This document shows, in pieces, positions 1-9,393 of a stretch of DNA of 64,000 bases; positions within the stretch are counted from its first letter, which is position 1; every line of letters begins with the position of its first letter. The DNA is from Parvularcula dongshanensis (lineage in GTDB: Bacteria; Pseudomonadota; Alphaproteobacteria; Caulobacterales; Parvularculaceae). The translations under genes were made by a program, and so were the position numbers. The notes under the pieces were generated by a model. That model was not told the DNA's origin, made no database searches, and saw only the letters and a list, made by a program, of their open reading frames with translations. The stretch covers positions 558,001 to 622,000 of the forward strand of contig NZ_JACHOB010000001.1 of assembly GCF_014199615.1 (NCBI RefSeq), written 5' to 3'.

Positions 1-1351
1 ATCGAGACGCCGCCGGCATCGTAGAAGGCGGGACTCGTCTTGATCGCGTCGGGGTCGCCCTTCGCGGGCTTGTAGTAGAGCGTCTCCGGCGTGACCGGGT
101 CCTCGTGCATGAGGAGCATCTCGCCCGTCGCCTCGTCGACCGAGACGACGTCCGCGACGCCCTTGGGCGGCAGGTCGACGGCGCCTTGGGTCCAGCCGTC
201 CTCGCCCGGCGTGAAGCTCAGCACACGGCCGTTGATGTCGTCGAGGAGCGAGACGTAGATCCGGCCCGGGCCGGAGGAGACGCCCTGGACAGCCTGCGTC
301 TTCGACGGCGAGAAGACGAGCTCTGCCGTCTCTGCGGCCGGGTCGTAGGCGACGACCGCGCCGAGGGGGAAGTCCTGGCCGTCATGGGACCAGGGCTCGT
401 TCAGGCTGACGATGATCTGGCCGTCGAGGTACCCCGCGAGGTCGACCTTGGAGGGGAAGGGAAGCTTCACGAAGCGGCCGTCCGGCCCTCGCAGGTGGTG
501 CTCGGAATCGTAGAACGTCACCGCCCGGACGATGCCGCCCAGGTGCTCGCCGCGCTCGTGGTCGTAGATCGAGAAGGGCCAGACGCCGACATCAGTGCTC
601 TCGCCCTCGAAGACGACCGGCGCGTCGGCGATGGGCGTGCCGCGCTTCCAAAGGCGGGTCTTCACCGGGTAGCCGGACTCGGTCGCGCCGTCCGTGCTGG
701 TGCCGACGAGGAGCGTGTCGGCGTCGAGCCAAGCCGTGGACGCCTTCGCCTCTTCGAGCGTGAAGCCGTCCTGCACGAAGCTGCGGCTCTTCACGTCGAA
801 CTCGCGCCGCACTGCCGCGTCCGAGCCGCCGCGGGAGAGGGTGAGGAGGCAACGGTCGTAATCGGGCGCGAGGCAGTCCGTACCCTTGTAGACCCAGTTC
901 TCGCCCTCGTCCTCGGACAGCTTGTCGACGTCCAGGATAACGTCCCAGTCCCCGGCCCCCGCGACGTAAGCCTCGGTCGGCATGCGGCGCCACAGGCCGC
1001 GAACATGCGCCTGGTCCTGCCAGAAGTTATAGGCGTAGTTCCCGCGCAGCGCGGCGGCGGGGATGCGTTCCTCGGAGGTCAGGATCGCCGCGGCCTCGTC
1101 CAGCATGGGCTGGTAGAAGGGGCTCGACTGCAGCTCTTCGAGGCTGCGGTCGTTCTGTCCGCGCACCCAGTCGAGGGCGCGTTCGCCTTCGACCTCTTCG
1201 AGCCAGAGGTAGGGGTCGTCGGAAGTCGTCTCTTGCGTCGTCTCGTTCGTCACGGAGTCCTCGCTCGTCTGAGCCTCGCCCGCGCCGATGGCGGACAAGG
1301 AAAGGGCGGCACCTCCGGTCAGGAGCGCCGCCCTCAGCGTGTTTCGTTTCA
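1..1351 (-). CDS. Prolyl oligopeptidase family (S9) serine peptidase, C-terminus beyond window
   Basis: The minus-strand frame opens with ATG at 1351 and stays open to the window edge, so about 450 N-terminal residues are present. The first ~28 residues form a signal peptide (MKRN, then an Ala/Leu-rich core), suggesting export to the periplasm. It is followed by DDPYLWLEEVEGERALDWVR, the usual entry of the S9A propeller domain (DPYxWLE, then ALxWVRxQN). The rest matches the beta-propeller part of prolyl oligopeptidases, which cleave short peptides after proline. The catalytic Ser/Asp/His domain would lie off the left edge and cannot be checked. Family assignment is from the N-terminal motif and overall pattern. 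Confidence 0.88.
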
Positions 1352-1412
1352 TTCGAAGGCCCCTCGCATGGTTCGCGAAGAGCCTAAAGGCGCAATGCGC
1401 GGCCTGCCAAGC

Positions 1413-1961
1413 TCAGCGCTCGGCGACCTGGACGACAGGCGCGAGGTTCGCCTCGACCTGAGCCGCGTCGTAAGCCGCGATGGTGTCAGCGGGCTTCTCG
1501 CCGCGGCCGAACTTCACATAGGCGATGGCCGTGTAGCGGTTGCGCTCGCGCAGGTCGAAGTCGTTCGACGGACCCCAGGGGTAGCCGAAACCGTAATAGG
1601 GGAAGGGCCGCCCGAAGCCGTAATAGCTGTACGCGCCCGGCCCGTAAGCACCCGTGCCGACCGAGGTGTAGTTGGTCTGCTTCTCGGTGTCGTCCTTGAC
1701 CACGACGAAGTAGTCGTAGCCGTTCTGGAGCGTCAGCTCCGCCGCACGGTAGAGAAGGTAGTTCTCGACCGTGTCGCGCCCCGTCAGCGAGTTGCCGCGG
1801 AAGGTGATGCGGTAGCGGTCGTCTTCGATCTTCTGGTCGGTGAAGCCGTAGCCCGAGCGGCTGCCCTCGGCGGAGGTGTAGGGGGTGGAGGTCGCGCAGC
1901 CCGCGAGCGTCAGCAGTCCGGCCGCGATCAGCGCGGCTTTCTGTCCTGTGGTCTTGATCAT
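1413..1961 (-). CDS. CC0125/CC1285-family lipoprotein
   Basis: This 182-residue protein begins with a lipoprotein signal peptide whose lipobox LAGC places the acylated cysteine at residue 22. The mature part has the pattern of the alphaproteobacterial CC0125/CC1285 lipoprotein family: YRITFRGNSLTGRDTVENYL, then AAELTLQNGYDYFVVV, a Gly/Tyr-rich stretch (about residues 103-128) and a C-terminal AIAYVKFG strand. Its function is unknown; an outer-membrane or periplasmic location is inferred. It is divergent from hemH across an 84-base AT-containing intergenic region. Confidence 0.85.
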   Translation of the reverse strand: MIKTTGQKAALIAAGLLTLAGCATSTPYTSAEGSRSGYGFTDQKIEDDRYRITFRGNSLTGRDTVENYLLYRAAELTLQNGYDYFVVVKDDTEKQTNYTSVGTGAYGPGAYSYYGFGRPFPYYGFGYPWGPSNDFDLRERNRYTAIAYVKFGRGEKPADTIAAYDAAQVEANLAPVVQVAER

Positions 1962-1984
1962 CTCGGTCCTCTCCGTTCTGTCTA

Positions 1985-1996
1985 GCTATATATAGC
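1985..1996. promoter_or_regulatory. AT-rich palindrome in the lipoprotein/hemH divergent region
   Basis: GCTATATATAGC is a perfect 12-base palindrome in an otherwise GC-rich segment. It lies 23 bases upstream of the lipoprotein start and about 50 bases upstream of hemH. It could act as a -10 element or an operator; no regulator is assigned. Confidence 0.3.
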
Positions 1997-2045
1997 AGGA
2001 GCGCCCCGTGTTCGCCGCATTCCCTAGTCAGTTAGCGAAATCATA

Positions 2046-3110
2046 ATGTTACGAAGTATGACGCAAGGCCGTTCGGCCCCCCTGCCCCCCGCCCGCCTTC
2101 CCGAGAACCACCCCCGGATCGCGCAAGGCAAGGTCGGCGTGCTGCTCGTCAACCTCGGTACGCCCGAAGGCACCGACGCGGCATCGGTCCGCCGTTACCT
2201 GCGCGAGTTCCTGTCGGACCGCCGGGTCGTCGACTATCCGCGCGCTTTGTGGCTGCCGGTCCTCGAGGGGATCATCCTTCGTACGAGGCCGAAGAAGTCG
2301 GGCGAGGCCTACGCCAAGATCTGGAACCACGAGGCGGACGAGAGCCCGCTTCGCACCTACACGCGCGAGCAGGCGAACGGCGTCCGCGGGCGGCTGGAGG
2401 CGGAGGGCGTCATCGTCGACTGGGCCATGCGATACGGCGTGCCCGGCATCGCCGCGAAGCTGTCCGAGCTTCAGTCGCAGGGATGCGATCGCATCCTCCT
2501 GGTCCCGCTCTACCCCCAGTACTCCGCGACGACGACCGCGACCGTGGTGGACGCGGCCTTCGCGCACTTGGCCACCCTTCCCTGGCAGCCATCGATCCGT
2601 ACCCTGCCGCCCTTTCACGACGAGGCCGCCTACATCGACGCGCTGGCCGAGAGCGCGAGACGTCATGTCGGCCCGGAGGTCGAGAGGGTCATCCTGTCCT
2701 ATCACGGCCTGCCGCAGCGCTACTTCGCGGCGGGTGACCCCTATCACTGCCACTGCCAGAAGACTTCGCGCTTGCTGCGAGAGGCGATGGGGTGGGACCC
2801 GGACTTCGCGCCCGTCGCCTTCCAATCCAAGTTCGGCCCCGAGAAGTGGCTCGAGCCGAGCACGGAAAGCCTGGTCGTCAAGGCCGCCGAGGAGGGCAAG
2901 AAGCGCATCGCGGTGATGGCGCCCGCCTTCGTCTCGGACTGCGTCGAGACGCTTGAGGAGATCGGGATCGGCCTCGCGGAGACCTATCATGAGGCCGGGG
3001 GCGAGCACCTCTCGGTCGTTCCCTGCCTGAACACGGACGAGGCCTTCCTCGAAGCGCTGACGGACCTCGTCCGGCGGGAGCTTTCCGGTTGGATTCCCGC
3101 CGCGCCGTGA
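2046..3110 (+). CDS. hemH: Ferrochelatase
   Basis: Ferrochelatase inserts Fe2+ into protoporphyrin IX to make protoheme, the last step of heme synthesis. The 354 residues carry KVGVLLVNLGTPEG near residue 29, the ILSYHGLPQRYF signature with the conserved metal-binding His at about 220, FQSKFGPEKWLEPST, and the C-terminal PAFVSDCVETLEEI motif. Length is typical. The start could be the ATG at 2046 or the in-frame ATG at 2058; neither has a strong Shine-Dalgarno sequence. hemJ and hemE, two other heme genes, lie 11-13 kb away in the same window. The 3' end overlaps the next gene. Confidence 0.96.
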   Translation: MLRSMTQGRSAPLPPARLPENHPRIAQGKVGVLLVNLGTPEGTDAASVRRYLREFLSDRRVVDYPRALWLPVLEGIILRTRPKKSGEAYAKIWNHEADESPLRTYTREQANGVRGRLEAEGVIVDWAMRYGVPGIAAKLSELQSQGCDRILLVPLYPQYSATTTATVVDAAFAHLATLPWQPSIRTLPPFHDEAAYIDALAESARRHVGPEVERVILSYHGLPQRYFAAGDPYHCHCQKTSRLLREAMGWDPDFAPVAFQSKFGPEKWLEPSTESLVVKAAEEGKKRIAVMAPAFVSDCVETLEEIGIGLAETYHEAGGEHLSVVPCLNTDEAFLEALTDLVRRELSGWIPAAP

Positions 3111-4006
3111 TCTTCTTCGCCTCGGACGACTTCGACCTGAAGCTGCCCGACGGGCACCGCTTTCCCGGGCAGAAGTACGGCATGTTGCGGCGGGCGCTCC
3201 TCCGTGAGGGCGTTCTGCGCGAGGAGCAGGTCGCCTTCTCTCCCCTCGCCGAGCGCGAGGACGTACTGCGCGCGCACGACGCGGCTTACGTCGACGCCTT
3301 GGAAGACGGCAGCATCGACGCTCGCGCGATGCGCCGGATCGGGTTTCCGTGGTCCGAGCAGATCGCGCGGCGGGGACGCCGCACGGTAGGCGGGCAGCTC
3401 GCCGCGGCGCGGGCGGCGCTGGCCCACGGTCTGTCCGGGCAGATGGCCGGCGGCACGCATCACGCCCATCGCGGCTTCGGCGCAGGGTTCTGCATCTACA
3501 ACGATCAGGCCGCGACCGCTCTTGCCCTTCTCGCCGAAGAGGCCGTGGACCGGATCGCGATCGTCGACCTCGACGTGCATCAAGGCGACGGCAACGCCTC
3601 TATCCTCGGCGAGGAAGCGGCGGTCTTCATCCTCGACGTCTATGGCGAGAAGAACTTCCCCTTCCGCAAGGTTCCCGCGACGGTGAACGTTCCGCTCGCT
3701 GACGGCCTCGAGGACGAAGCGTACCTTCGCGCCGTCGAGGCGCGCTTGGACGAGGTCTGGTCGTTCAGGCCGGACATGGTGCTCTATCAGGCCGGCGTGG
3801 ATCCGCTCGCCTCCGACAAGCTTGGCAGGCTGAACGTCAGCTTCGATGGCCTCGCACGGCGGGACCGCCTGGTCCTCGAGGGGTGCTGGCGGCGGGGCAT
3901 TCCCTGCTCCATGGCGATCGGCGGGGGCTACGCGGTGCCGATCGAGGACAGCGTCCGCGCTTACGCCAACACCTACCGCGTCGCGTCCGAAGTCTACCGG
4001 TTCTGA
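3089..4006 (+). CDS. Histone deacetylase-like (HDAC/AcuC/AphA superfamily) amidohydrolase
   Basis: Zinc-dependent deacetylase fold. The twin histidines GGTHHAHRGFG lie near residues 121-131, and DLDVHQGDGN (160-169) gives Asp and His metal ligands. AGVDPLASDKLG supplies the third ligand region, and GGGYAV sits near the C-terminus. Substrates of the bacterial members include acetylated small molecules or protein lysines; which one applies here is unknown. A TTG start at 3089 sits 8 bases after GGGAG inside the hemH end. A GTG at 3107 overlapping the hemH stop (GTGA) is the alternative. Translational coupling with hemH is likely. It converges with, and overlaps by 13 bases, the next gene. Confidence 0.92.
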   Translation: MDSRRAVIFFASDDFDLKLPDGHRFPGQKYGMLRRALLREGVLREEQVAFSPLAEREDVLRAHDAAYVDALEDGSIDARAMRRIGFPWSEQIARRGRRTVGGQLAAARAALAHGLSGQMAGGTHHAHRGFGAGFCIYNDQAATALALLAEEAVDRIAIVDLDVHQGDGNASILGEEAAVFILDVYGEKNFPFRKVPATVNVPLADGLEDEAYLRAVEARLDEVWSFRPDMVLYQAGVDPLASDKLGRLNVSFDGLARRDRLVLEGCWRRGIPCSMAIGGGYAVPIEDSVRAYANTYRVASEVYRF

Positions 4007-5037
4007 TCGAGGACGCTTCCGAGCGCGTCGATATCCGCGTCCTCCGTGACGTAGCTCGTCACGAAGCGGCGGGCCTTGCGGTCGTACCGGTCGCCGGGCT
4101 GCACCCAGTCGTAGAAGCGGACGCCCGCGGCTCGCAACCGATCGGCGAGCGCATCGGGCATGGTGACGAAGACCTCGTTGATCGTCGGCTCCTCGATCAG
4201 GCGGACTTCGGGATGATCCTTCAAGCTGACCGCCGCCCGCTTGGCCATTCGGTTGGCCTGCCCGGCGAGGTCGAGCCAGAGGCCGTCTTTCAGATAGGCG
4301 GACCACTGAACGGATAAGAAGCGGTGCTTCGACCAGGAGAGGCCCGCGCGCTTCTGCCGCCACGGCAACTGATCCGCCCCCTCATCGCCGAAGAAGATGA
4401 CGGCCTCGGCCGCCATGCAGCCGTTCTTTGTGCCCCCTAGGCAGAGGACGTCCACACCGGCGCGCCAGGTGAGGTCGGCGGGGCTTCCCGCGCCGCTCGC
4501 CACCGCGCCCGCGAAACGCGCACCGTCCATGTGCACCTTGAGGCCGTACCGTCGCGCGACGCCGGATAACGCCGAGACCTCGTCCGGCGAGTAGACGCTT
4601 CCCCACTCGGTCGCCTGGGTGAGGTTGAGGACGGCGGGCCTGACCCGGTGGTATTGCGGCGGGTCGTAGACGGACAAGGCCGCCTCGAGGGCGTCCGGCG
4701 TCATCTTCCCCGTGGGGCCCGGAACCGTCAGGACCTTCGCGCCGCCTGTATAGAACTCGGGCGCTCCGCACTCGTCGATGTGGACGTGGGCGTGCTCGTG
4801 CGCGAGGACCGCGCCCCAGGGCGGTGTCAGGCAGGCGAGCGCGAGCCCGTTCGCCGCCGAACCGGTGGTCACGTAAGCGACGGTCACCTCGCGTTCGAAG
4901 ACCTCGGAAAGCGCGCGGGTCGCGGCCTCCGTCGCGTCGTCGTTGCCATAAGCCGGTACGCTGCCCTGGTTGGCGGACGACAAGGCCGCCATGACCGCCG
5001 GGTGAACCGGCGCCCAGTTGTCGGAGGTGAAGAGCAT
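3994..5037 (-). CDS. ltaE: Low-specificity L-threonine aldolase (beta-eliminating lyase family)
   Basis: PLP enzyme that cleaves threonine or allo-threonine to glycine and acetaldehyde. At 347 residues it has the expected length. The N-terminus MLFTSDNWAPVHPAVMAAL and the segment YGNDDATEAA are typical of the family. LKVHMDGARFAGAV (about 166-179) holds the PLP-nitrogen Asp, and GGTKNG (201-206) supplies the Schiff-base lysine, about K204. The related phenylserine aldolase cannot be excluded, hence the low-specificity call. It is transcribed toward the HDAC-like gene and away from parB. Confidence 0.9.
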   Translation of the reverse strand: MLFTSDNWAPVHPAVMAALSSANQGSVPAYGNDDATEAATRALSEVFEREVTVAYVTTGSAANGLALACLTPPWGAVLAHEHAHVHIDECGAPEFYTGGAKVLTVPGPTGKMTPDALEAALSVYDPPQYHRVRPAVLNLTQATEWGSVYSPDEVSALSGVARRYGLKVHMDGARFAGAVASGAGSPADLTWRAGVDVLCLGGTKNGCMAAEAVIFFGDEGADQLPWRQKRAGLSWSKHRFLSVQWSAYLKDGLWLDLAGQANRMAKRAAVSLKDHPEVRLIEEPTINEVFVTMPDALADRLRAAGVRFYDWVQPGDRYDRKARRFVTSYVTEDADIDALGSVLDQNR

Positions 5038-5082
5038 TCCGGGGCCTCGGCTACGCGTACAGAAACTCAGGGTAAGGATCGA

Positions 5083-5982
5083 TTAGATGTAGGTCCGCAT
5101 CAGGCGCGAGCAGATGTCGTCCAACTGATCGAGCGTTTCGTAGTCGATCCTGATCTCGCCGCCCGCCTTGCCCTGGTGATCGATAGCGACGGTCAGGCCG
5201 AGGGCGGCTTCGAGGTCGCGCTCGAGCGCCTTGGTATCGGCGTCTTTGGAACCCGAAGAGGCCCGCGGCTTCTTGCCCGCCGTCGGGGCCGATTCCTTCT
5301 CGGCGGTCGCACTCGCGTCGCGCCCTGCGGCCAGTCGCTCCGTCTCGCGAACCGAGAGGTCCTTCTTGACGACACGGGCCGCCAGCTTCTCGGGCTCCTT
5401 CGCGGACAGGAGCGCTCGGGCATGGCCCATGCTCAACCTGCCGTCGGTGACCATGCTGCGGACGGAGTCCGGAAGGGAAGTCAGGCGCATCATGTTGGCG
5501 ACGTGACTTCGGCTCTTACCGACCGCATCGGCGATCTCTTGCGGCTTTCGGCCGAAGGCGTCGCGCATTCGTGCGTAGGCGTCGGCTTCTTCGATCGGGT
5601 TGAGGTCGACCCGCTGGATGTTCTCGATGAGCGCGAGTTCCGCCGCGCTGTCCGCCGTGCCTTCGCGGATGAGAACGGGAACCTCGTGGATCCCCGCTCG
5701 CTGGGCGGCCCGCCAGCGACGTTCACCAGCGATGATGATGTAGGCCCCGTTGCGTTTGGGTTGGACGAGGATGGGCTGGAGGATGCCCTGTCGTTTGATC
5801 GAGTCCGAGAGCGACGAGAGTTCGGTGTCGTCGAAACGTTTGCGCGGCTGATCGGGGTCGGCGGACAGTTCGGCGATCGGGATCATCGCGACGCTCGGCC
5901 CCTGCCCTTCGTCCCCGCTGCGCAGTGCCTGCGTATCGCCGAGTATGGCCTCGAGGCCCCTGCCCAGTCCCTTCTTCGCCAT
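5083..5982 (-). CDS. parB: Chromosome-partitioning protein ParB
   Basis: ParB is the parS-binding CTP-dependent clamp that nucleates the partition complex near the origin. Starting at ATG 5982 gives 299 residues beginning MAKKGLGRGLEAILGD, the classical ParB N-terminus. The CTP-binding GERRWRAAQ motif is at 86-94, ENIQRVDLNPIEEA at 120-133 and the DNA-binding helix-turn-helix at about 147-170. A basic/Ser-rich linker precedes the C-terminal dimerisation domain. The open frame extends upstream to 6306 but those residues are parA antisense-frame noise. It overlaps parA by one base (TGATG), so the two are translationally coupled. Confidence 0.97.
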   Translation of the reverse strand: MAKKGLGRGLEAILGDTQALRSGDEGQGPSVAMIPIAELSADPDQPRKRFDDTELSSLSDSIKRQGILQPILVQPKRNGAYIIIAGERRWRAAQRAGIHEVPVLIREGTADSAAELALIENIQRVDLNPIEEADAYARMRDAFGRKPQEIADAVGKSRSHVANMMRLTSLPDSVRSMVTDGRLSMGHARALLSAKEPEKLAARVVKKDLSVRETERLAAGRDASATAEKESAPTAGKKPRASSGSKDADTKALERDLEAALGLTVAIDHQGKAGGEIRIDYETLDQLDDICSRLMRTYI

Positions 5983-6806
5983 CACCGCGCCCTTTCGCGT
6001 TGAATTACTTCCGACGCCAAGCGGACATAGGCTTGGCTTCCGACGCATTTGAGATCGTAGAGAAGCGCCGGCTTGCCGTGCGACGGCGCCTCCGAGATAC
6101 GGACATTGCGCGGTATGGCCGTCTTGTAGACCTTCTCGCCGAGGTGTTCCCGCACGTTTGCCTCGACCTCTCGGCTGAGATTGTTCCGCTTGTCGTACAT
6201 GGTGAGAATGACGCCCTGCAGCTCGAGCTTCTCGTTGATCCTCTCCTTGACCGTCGTGATCGTCCGCATGATCTGACCCAAGCCTTCGAGCGCGAAGAAT
6301 TCGCACTGCAAGGGAACGATCATCGCATCGGCGGCGGCCATGGCGTTGACCGTCAGGAGACCGAGCGATGGCGGACAGTCGATCATCACATAAGTCAGGT
6401 CAGGCCGAGCTCGCTTGTAGGCGTCGATCGCGTCTCGGAGCTTGTAGTGCCGGTTCGGCTCTTCGAGCAGTTCGATCTCGGCACCTGCGAGTTCGACGCC
6501 TGCCGGGGCCACCATCAGGCGGGGCACCGCCGTCGGATGTTCGATGTCCGTCAGCGCGACTTCTTCTTGAAGCACGTCGTAGGTCGTCCCCGTCCGCTGG
6601 CTAGGCGGTACGCCGAGTCCGGTCGACGCATTGCCCTGGGGATCGAGGTCGATGATGAGAACCTGTTCGCCGACAGCGGCCAGTGCCGTGCCGAGGTTTA
6701 TCGCCGTCGTCGTCTTCCCGACGCCGCCCTTCTGGTTGGCGATGGCGAGGATCCGTGGGTCACGGCCAGGCCCCGAAACGGAGGAATCTGTGTTTCTCAA
6801 CGGCAC
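5982..6806 (-). CDS. parA: Chromosome-partitioning ATPase ParA
   Basis: ParA is the nucleoid-bound Walker ATPase that moves the ParB-parS complex. The deviant Walker motif KGGVGKTT lies about 26 residues from the proposed start, followed by VLIIDLDPQGNASTGLG and the switch motif YVMIDCPPSLGLLT. The protein continues to a typical length of about 274 residues. The start is chosen at GTG 6806, which overlaps the end of rsmG by 10 bases. A TTG at 6800 overlapping the rsmG stop as TTGA, or a longer form from 6884, are alternatives. Gene order mnmG-rsmG-parA-parB is conserved near alphaproteobacterial origins. Confidence 0.96.
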   Translation of the reverse strand: MPLRNTDSSVSGPGRDPRILAIANQKGGVGKTTTAINLGTALAAVGEQVLIIDLDPQGNASTGLGVPPSQRTGTTYDVLQEEVALTDIEHPTAVPRLMVAPAGVELAGAEIELLEEPNRHYKLRDAIDAYKRARPDLTYVMIDCPPSLGLLTVNAMAAADAMIVPLQCEFFALEGLGQIMRTITTVKERINEKLELQGVILTMYDKRNNLSREVEANVREHLGEKVYKTAIPRNVRISEAPSHGKPALLYDLKCVGSQAYVRLASEVIQRERAR

Positions 6807-7426
6807 AACTCGAGGTTTCGGATGAGGAAGATCGTGGCGTTCGGATCGGTATGGCTTGTGACACGTTCGACGTTCATCCGCCACTCCTTCTTGGCTTCCT
6901 CGAGCTCTAGTTCCGCGCGTTGGCCTTTCGGCAAGATAGCCAATCCCCCCTTCGTCAGTCGCCTGCGGACGATAGGGAGTAGCTTCGTCAGCGAGGCAAC
7001 TGCGCGAGCGCTGACGACGTCGAAACGCCGTTCGATGCTCTCCGCTCGCCGGTTCTCGACGCTGACATTGGTGAGACCGAGCTCACCGATGGCTGTGCGG
7101 AGGAAGTTGGCCTTCTTTCCTATGCTTTCGCAAAGCGTGAGCTGGAGGTCGGGCCGTCGGGCAGAAGCGACGATCGCTAGCGGAATGCCAGGAAGACCGC
7201 CGCCCGAACCAATGTCGAGAAGAGTCCGGGCATCGTCCGGAATGAGGGGGAGCAGCTGCAAGGAATCCGAATAGTGCCGTGAAAAGCGATCCGCGATCGT
7301 GGAGTTCGCGATGAGGTTCGTATGCGCCGTCGTCTCGACAAGTAATTCATCGAAGCGGCTTAGTAGGCTGCGCTCTTGGTCCGAAAGGTCGGGGAAAGGT
7401 TGCCCGCTGACATGATCCGCGATCAT
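6797..7426 (-). CDS. rsmG: 16S rRNA (guanine-N7) methyltransferase RsmG (GidB)
   Basis: RsmG methylates N7 of G527 in 16S rRNA using S-adenosylmethionine; its loss gives low-level streptomycin resistance in other bacteria. The 209-residue protein has HTNLIANST and the SAM-binding loop [17 protein letters not shown] around 69-85. [12 protein letters not shown] and [10 protein letters not shown] follow further on. Its ATG overlaps the mnmG stop by four bases (ATGA) and its own stop overlaps the parA start, so mnmG-rsmG-parA-parB read as one coupled operon. Confidence 0.96.
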   Translation of the reverse strand: MIADHVSGQPFPDLSDQERSLLSRFDELLVETTAHTNLIANSTIADRFSRHYSDSLQLLPLIPDDARTLLDIGSGGGLPGIPLAIVASARRPDLQLTLCESIGKKANFLRTAIGELGLTNVSVENRRAESIERRFDVVSARAVASLTKLLPIVRRRLTKGGLAILPKGQRAELELEEAKKEWRMNVERVTSHTDPNATIFLIRNLELCR

Positions 7427-9300
7427 GCCGCACTGCTCGCACTGCGGCGGTGGGCATCCTTCTTTCTTAGAGCAATCAGGAGGATGGCGAGGGCCGAAGG
7501 TGTCATGCCCTCCATCCGGCGTGCTTGACCAAGCGTTTCAGGGCGCGTAGCGACGAGACGATTTCTCACCTCGTTCGAGAGGCCGGAGACGGCATTGAAG
7601 TCGAACTCGGCAGGGATGGCCAACCCTTCGTTTCGGGCGACGTCTGCTATCTCTTCCTCCTGGCGGTCTAAGTAGCCAGCATAAAGAGCGTCCGCTTCAA
7701 GGAGCGTACGGATGTTCGGGTCGAGGTCGTTTAATTCGGGCCACATACGGGAGAGTTGAGAGACCGATTGACCGGGAAGTCCCAGCAGATCCAGAATGTT
7801 GCGGCGGCGGCCGTCCTGATTGACCTGAATACCGGCTTCGACCGCTTCCTGCGGGGTGAGATTGGTTCGCGTTGCCCAGGCACGGGCGTCGGCGATCTTA
7901 TCTTGTTTCACGTGAAACGCTTGAAGGCGTTCCTTCGAAAGCAAGCCAATCTCCGCCCCCAAGGGTGACAGCCGTTGGTCGGCATTATCAGCGCGGAGGG
8001 ACAGACGGTACTCGGCCCTCGATGTGAACATCCGATAGGGTTCCGTTACGCCCTGCGTCACGAGATCATCGATCATCACCCCTAGGTAGGCTTCGTGTCG
8101 ACCCAGGGTGAACGCTTCTCGACCGAGGGCCGAGAGGGCAGCATTTGTACCGGCAAGAAGCCCCTGCCCGGCCGCTTCCTCATAGCCCGTCGTTCCGTTG
8201 ATCTGCCCTGCGAGATAGAGACCCGGCGCGGACCGGACCTCAAGCGTACGCGCCAAGGCTCTCGGATCGATATAATCGTACTCGATCGCGTATCCGTACT
8301 GAACGATCTTGACCCACTCGAGGCCCGATATCGTTCGGATGAAGCTGTCCTGCACGTCAGCCGGTAGAGAGGTCGAGATGCCGTTCGGGTACACGACCGG
8401 ACTATCGAGGCCCTCGGGTTCCAGGAAGACTTGGTGCGCGGTCTTGTCCGCGAAGCGTACGACCTTGTCTTCGATCGACGGGCAATAGCGGGGCCCGCGG
8501 CCCGTGATCGCACCGCCATAAACGGCCGAACGAGCGAGATTTTCCGAAATGATCTTGTGGGTCGTACCGCTGGTGTACGTTATTCCACATGAAACCTGCG
8601 GGACCGCTATTTCGCGGGTCAGGAAGGAGAAAGGAACGAGCTGATCGTCGGCAGCTTGCTTCTCTATTCGGTCCCAAGCGATCGTGTTGCCATCTAGACG
8701 GGCCGGGGTGCCTGTCTTCAGGCGACCGAGAGGAAGCGAGAGCCTATCCAAGGCATCCCCTAAGGCGTTCGCTGGCTTATCGCCGACCCGGCCCGCAGGT
8801 ACCCGTTCATCGCCGCGATGAATCATTCCGCGCAGGAACGTACCAGCAGTCAGAACGACGCACTCTGCCTGGACTGTCGTGCCGTCGGCAAGAACTACGC
8901 CCTGGCAACGGCCGTTCAGCATCTGAAGATCGACTACTTCCGCTTCAATGGTGGTGAGACCTTCGATCGAGGCGATCTCGCGCTGCATCGCCGCCCTGTA
9001 GAGTTTGCGGTCCGCCTGTGCCCTGGGACCCCGCACCGCAGGCCCTTTTGACTGGTTGAGCATACGGAATTGAATGCCGGCCTGGTCGATGACCCTCGCC
9101 ATCAAACCGTCCAGTGCATCGATTTCGCGAACGAGGTGCCCCTTGCCAATCCCACCAATTGCGGGGTTGCACGACATCTCGCCCAAAGCAGATATGCGAT
9201 GGGTGATGAGCAGGGTGTTTGCACCGACGCGGGCAGAGGCCGCGGCGGCTTCGGTTCCGGCATGGCCGCCGCCGATTACGATAACGTCTACGTTCGACAT
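7423..9300 (-). CDS. mnmG: tRNA uridine-5-carboxymethylaminomethyl modification enzyme MnmG (GidA)
   Basis: MnmG is the FAD/NADH-dependent partner of MnmE, making cmnm5U at the tRNA wobble position. The FAD Rossmann motif [20 protein letters not shown] is at the extreme N-terminus, [20 protein letters not shown] near 44-63 and [12 protein letters not shown] later. The length of 625 residues is standard. A perfect-core parS site lies inside the coding sequence at 7904-7919. The upstream gap to mnmE (9301-9393) holds two more parS sites. Codons are visibly less GC-rich than in most of the window. Confidence 0.97.
   Translation of the reverse strand: MSNVDVIVIGGGHAGTEAAAASARVGANTLLITHRISALGEMSCNPAIGGIGKGHLVREIDALDGLMARVIDQAGIQFRMLNQSKGPAVRGPRAQADRKLYRAAMQREIASIEGLTTIEAEVVDLQMLNGRCQGVVLADGTTVQAECVVLTAGTFLRGMIHRGDERVPAGRVGDKPANALGDALDRLSLPLGRLKTGTPARLDGNTIAWDRIEKQAADDQLVPFSFLTREIAVPQVSCGITYTSGTTHKIISENLARSAVYGGAITGRGPRYCPSIEDKVVRFADKTAHQVFLEPEGLDSPVVYPNGISTSLPADVQDSFIRTISGLEWVKIVQYGYAIEYDYIDPRALARTLEVRSAPGLYLAGQINGTTGYEEAAGQGLLAGTNAALSALGREAFTLGRHEAYLGVMIDDLVTQGVTEPYRMFTSRAEYRLSLRADNADQRLSPLGAEIGLLSKERLQAFHVKQDKIADARAWATRTNLTPQEAVEAGIQVNQDGRRRNILDLLGLPGQSVSQLSRMWPELNDLDPNIRTLLEADALYAGYLDRQEEEIADVARNEGLAIPAEFDFNAVSGLSNEVRNRLVATRPETLGQARRMEGMTPSALAILLIALRKKDAHRRSASSAA
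7904..7919. promoter_or_regulatory. parS site 1 (inside mnmG)
   Basis: TGTTTCACGTGAAACG matches the canonical ParB target TGTTTCACGTGAAACA at 15 of 16 bases and contains the full GTTTCACGTGAAAC palindrome. It lies within mnmG, about 1.9 kb from parB and 8 kb from the proposed origin. Confidence 0.93.
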
Positions 9301-9342
9301 ACAGGCTTCTCGCGAAAACGTCGTCGGGGTGCAAGCTACAGG

Positions 9343-9358
9343 TGTTTCACGTGGAACA
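9343..9358. promoter_or_regulatory. parS site 2 (mnmE-mnmG intergenic)
   Basis: TGTTTCACGTGGAACA matches consensus parS at 15 of 16 positions (one G for A in the right arm). It lies in the 93-base gap between mnmE and mnmG, with its centre 35 bases from the next parS copy. Confidence 0.9.
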
Positions 9359-9377
9359 AGCAGCGACAGCGACGCCC

Positions 9378-9393
9378 TGTTTCACGTGAAACA
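9378..9393. promoter_or_regulatory. parS site 3 (adjacent to mnmE stop codon)
   Basis: TGTTTCACGTGAAACA is a perfect 16-base match to the bacterial parS consensus. It directly abuts the mnmE TAG stop codon at 9394-9396. Together with the other two copies it marks the partition locus. Confidence 0.95.

Noticed and set aside
105-1985. 626-residue plus-strand open frame at the left edge
   Set aside because: Runs antisense through both the S9 peptidase and the CC0125-type lipoprotein, which have clear signal peptides and family motifs.
8581-8596. TATTCCACATGAAACC as a further parS site
   Set aside because: It lacks the central CACGTG and is a fully constrained piece of mnmG coding sequence.
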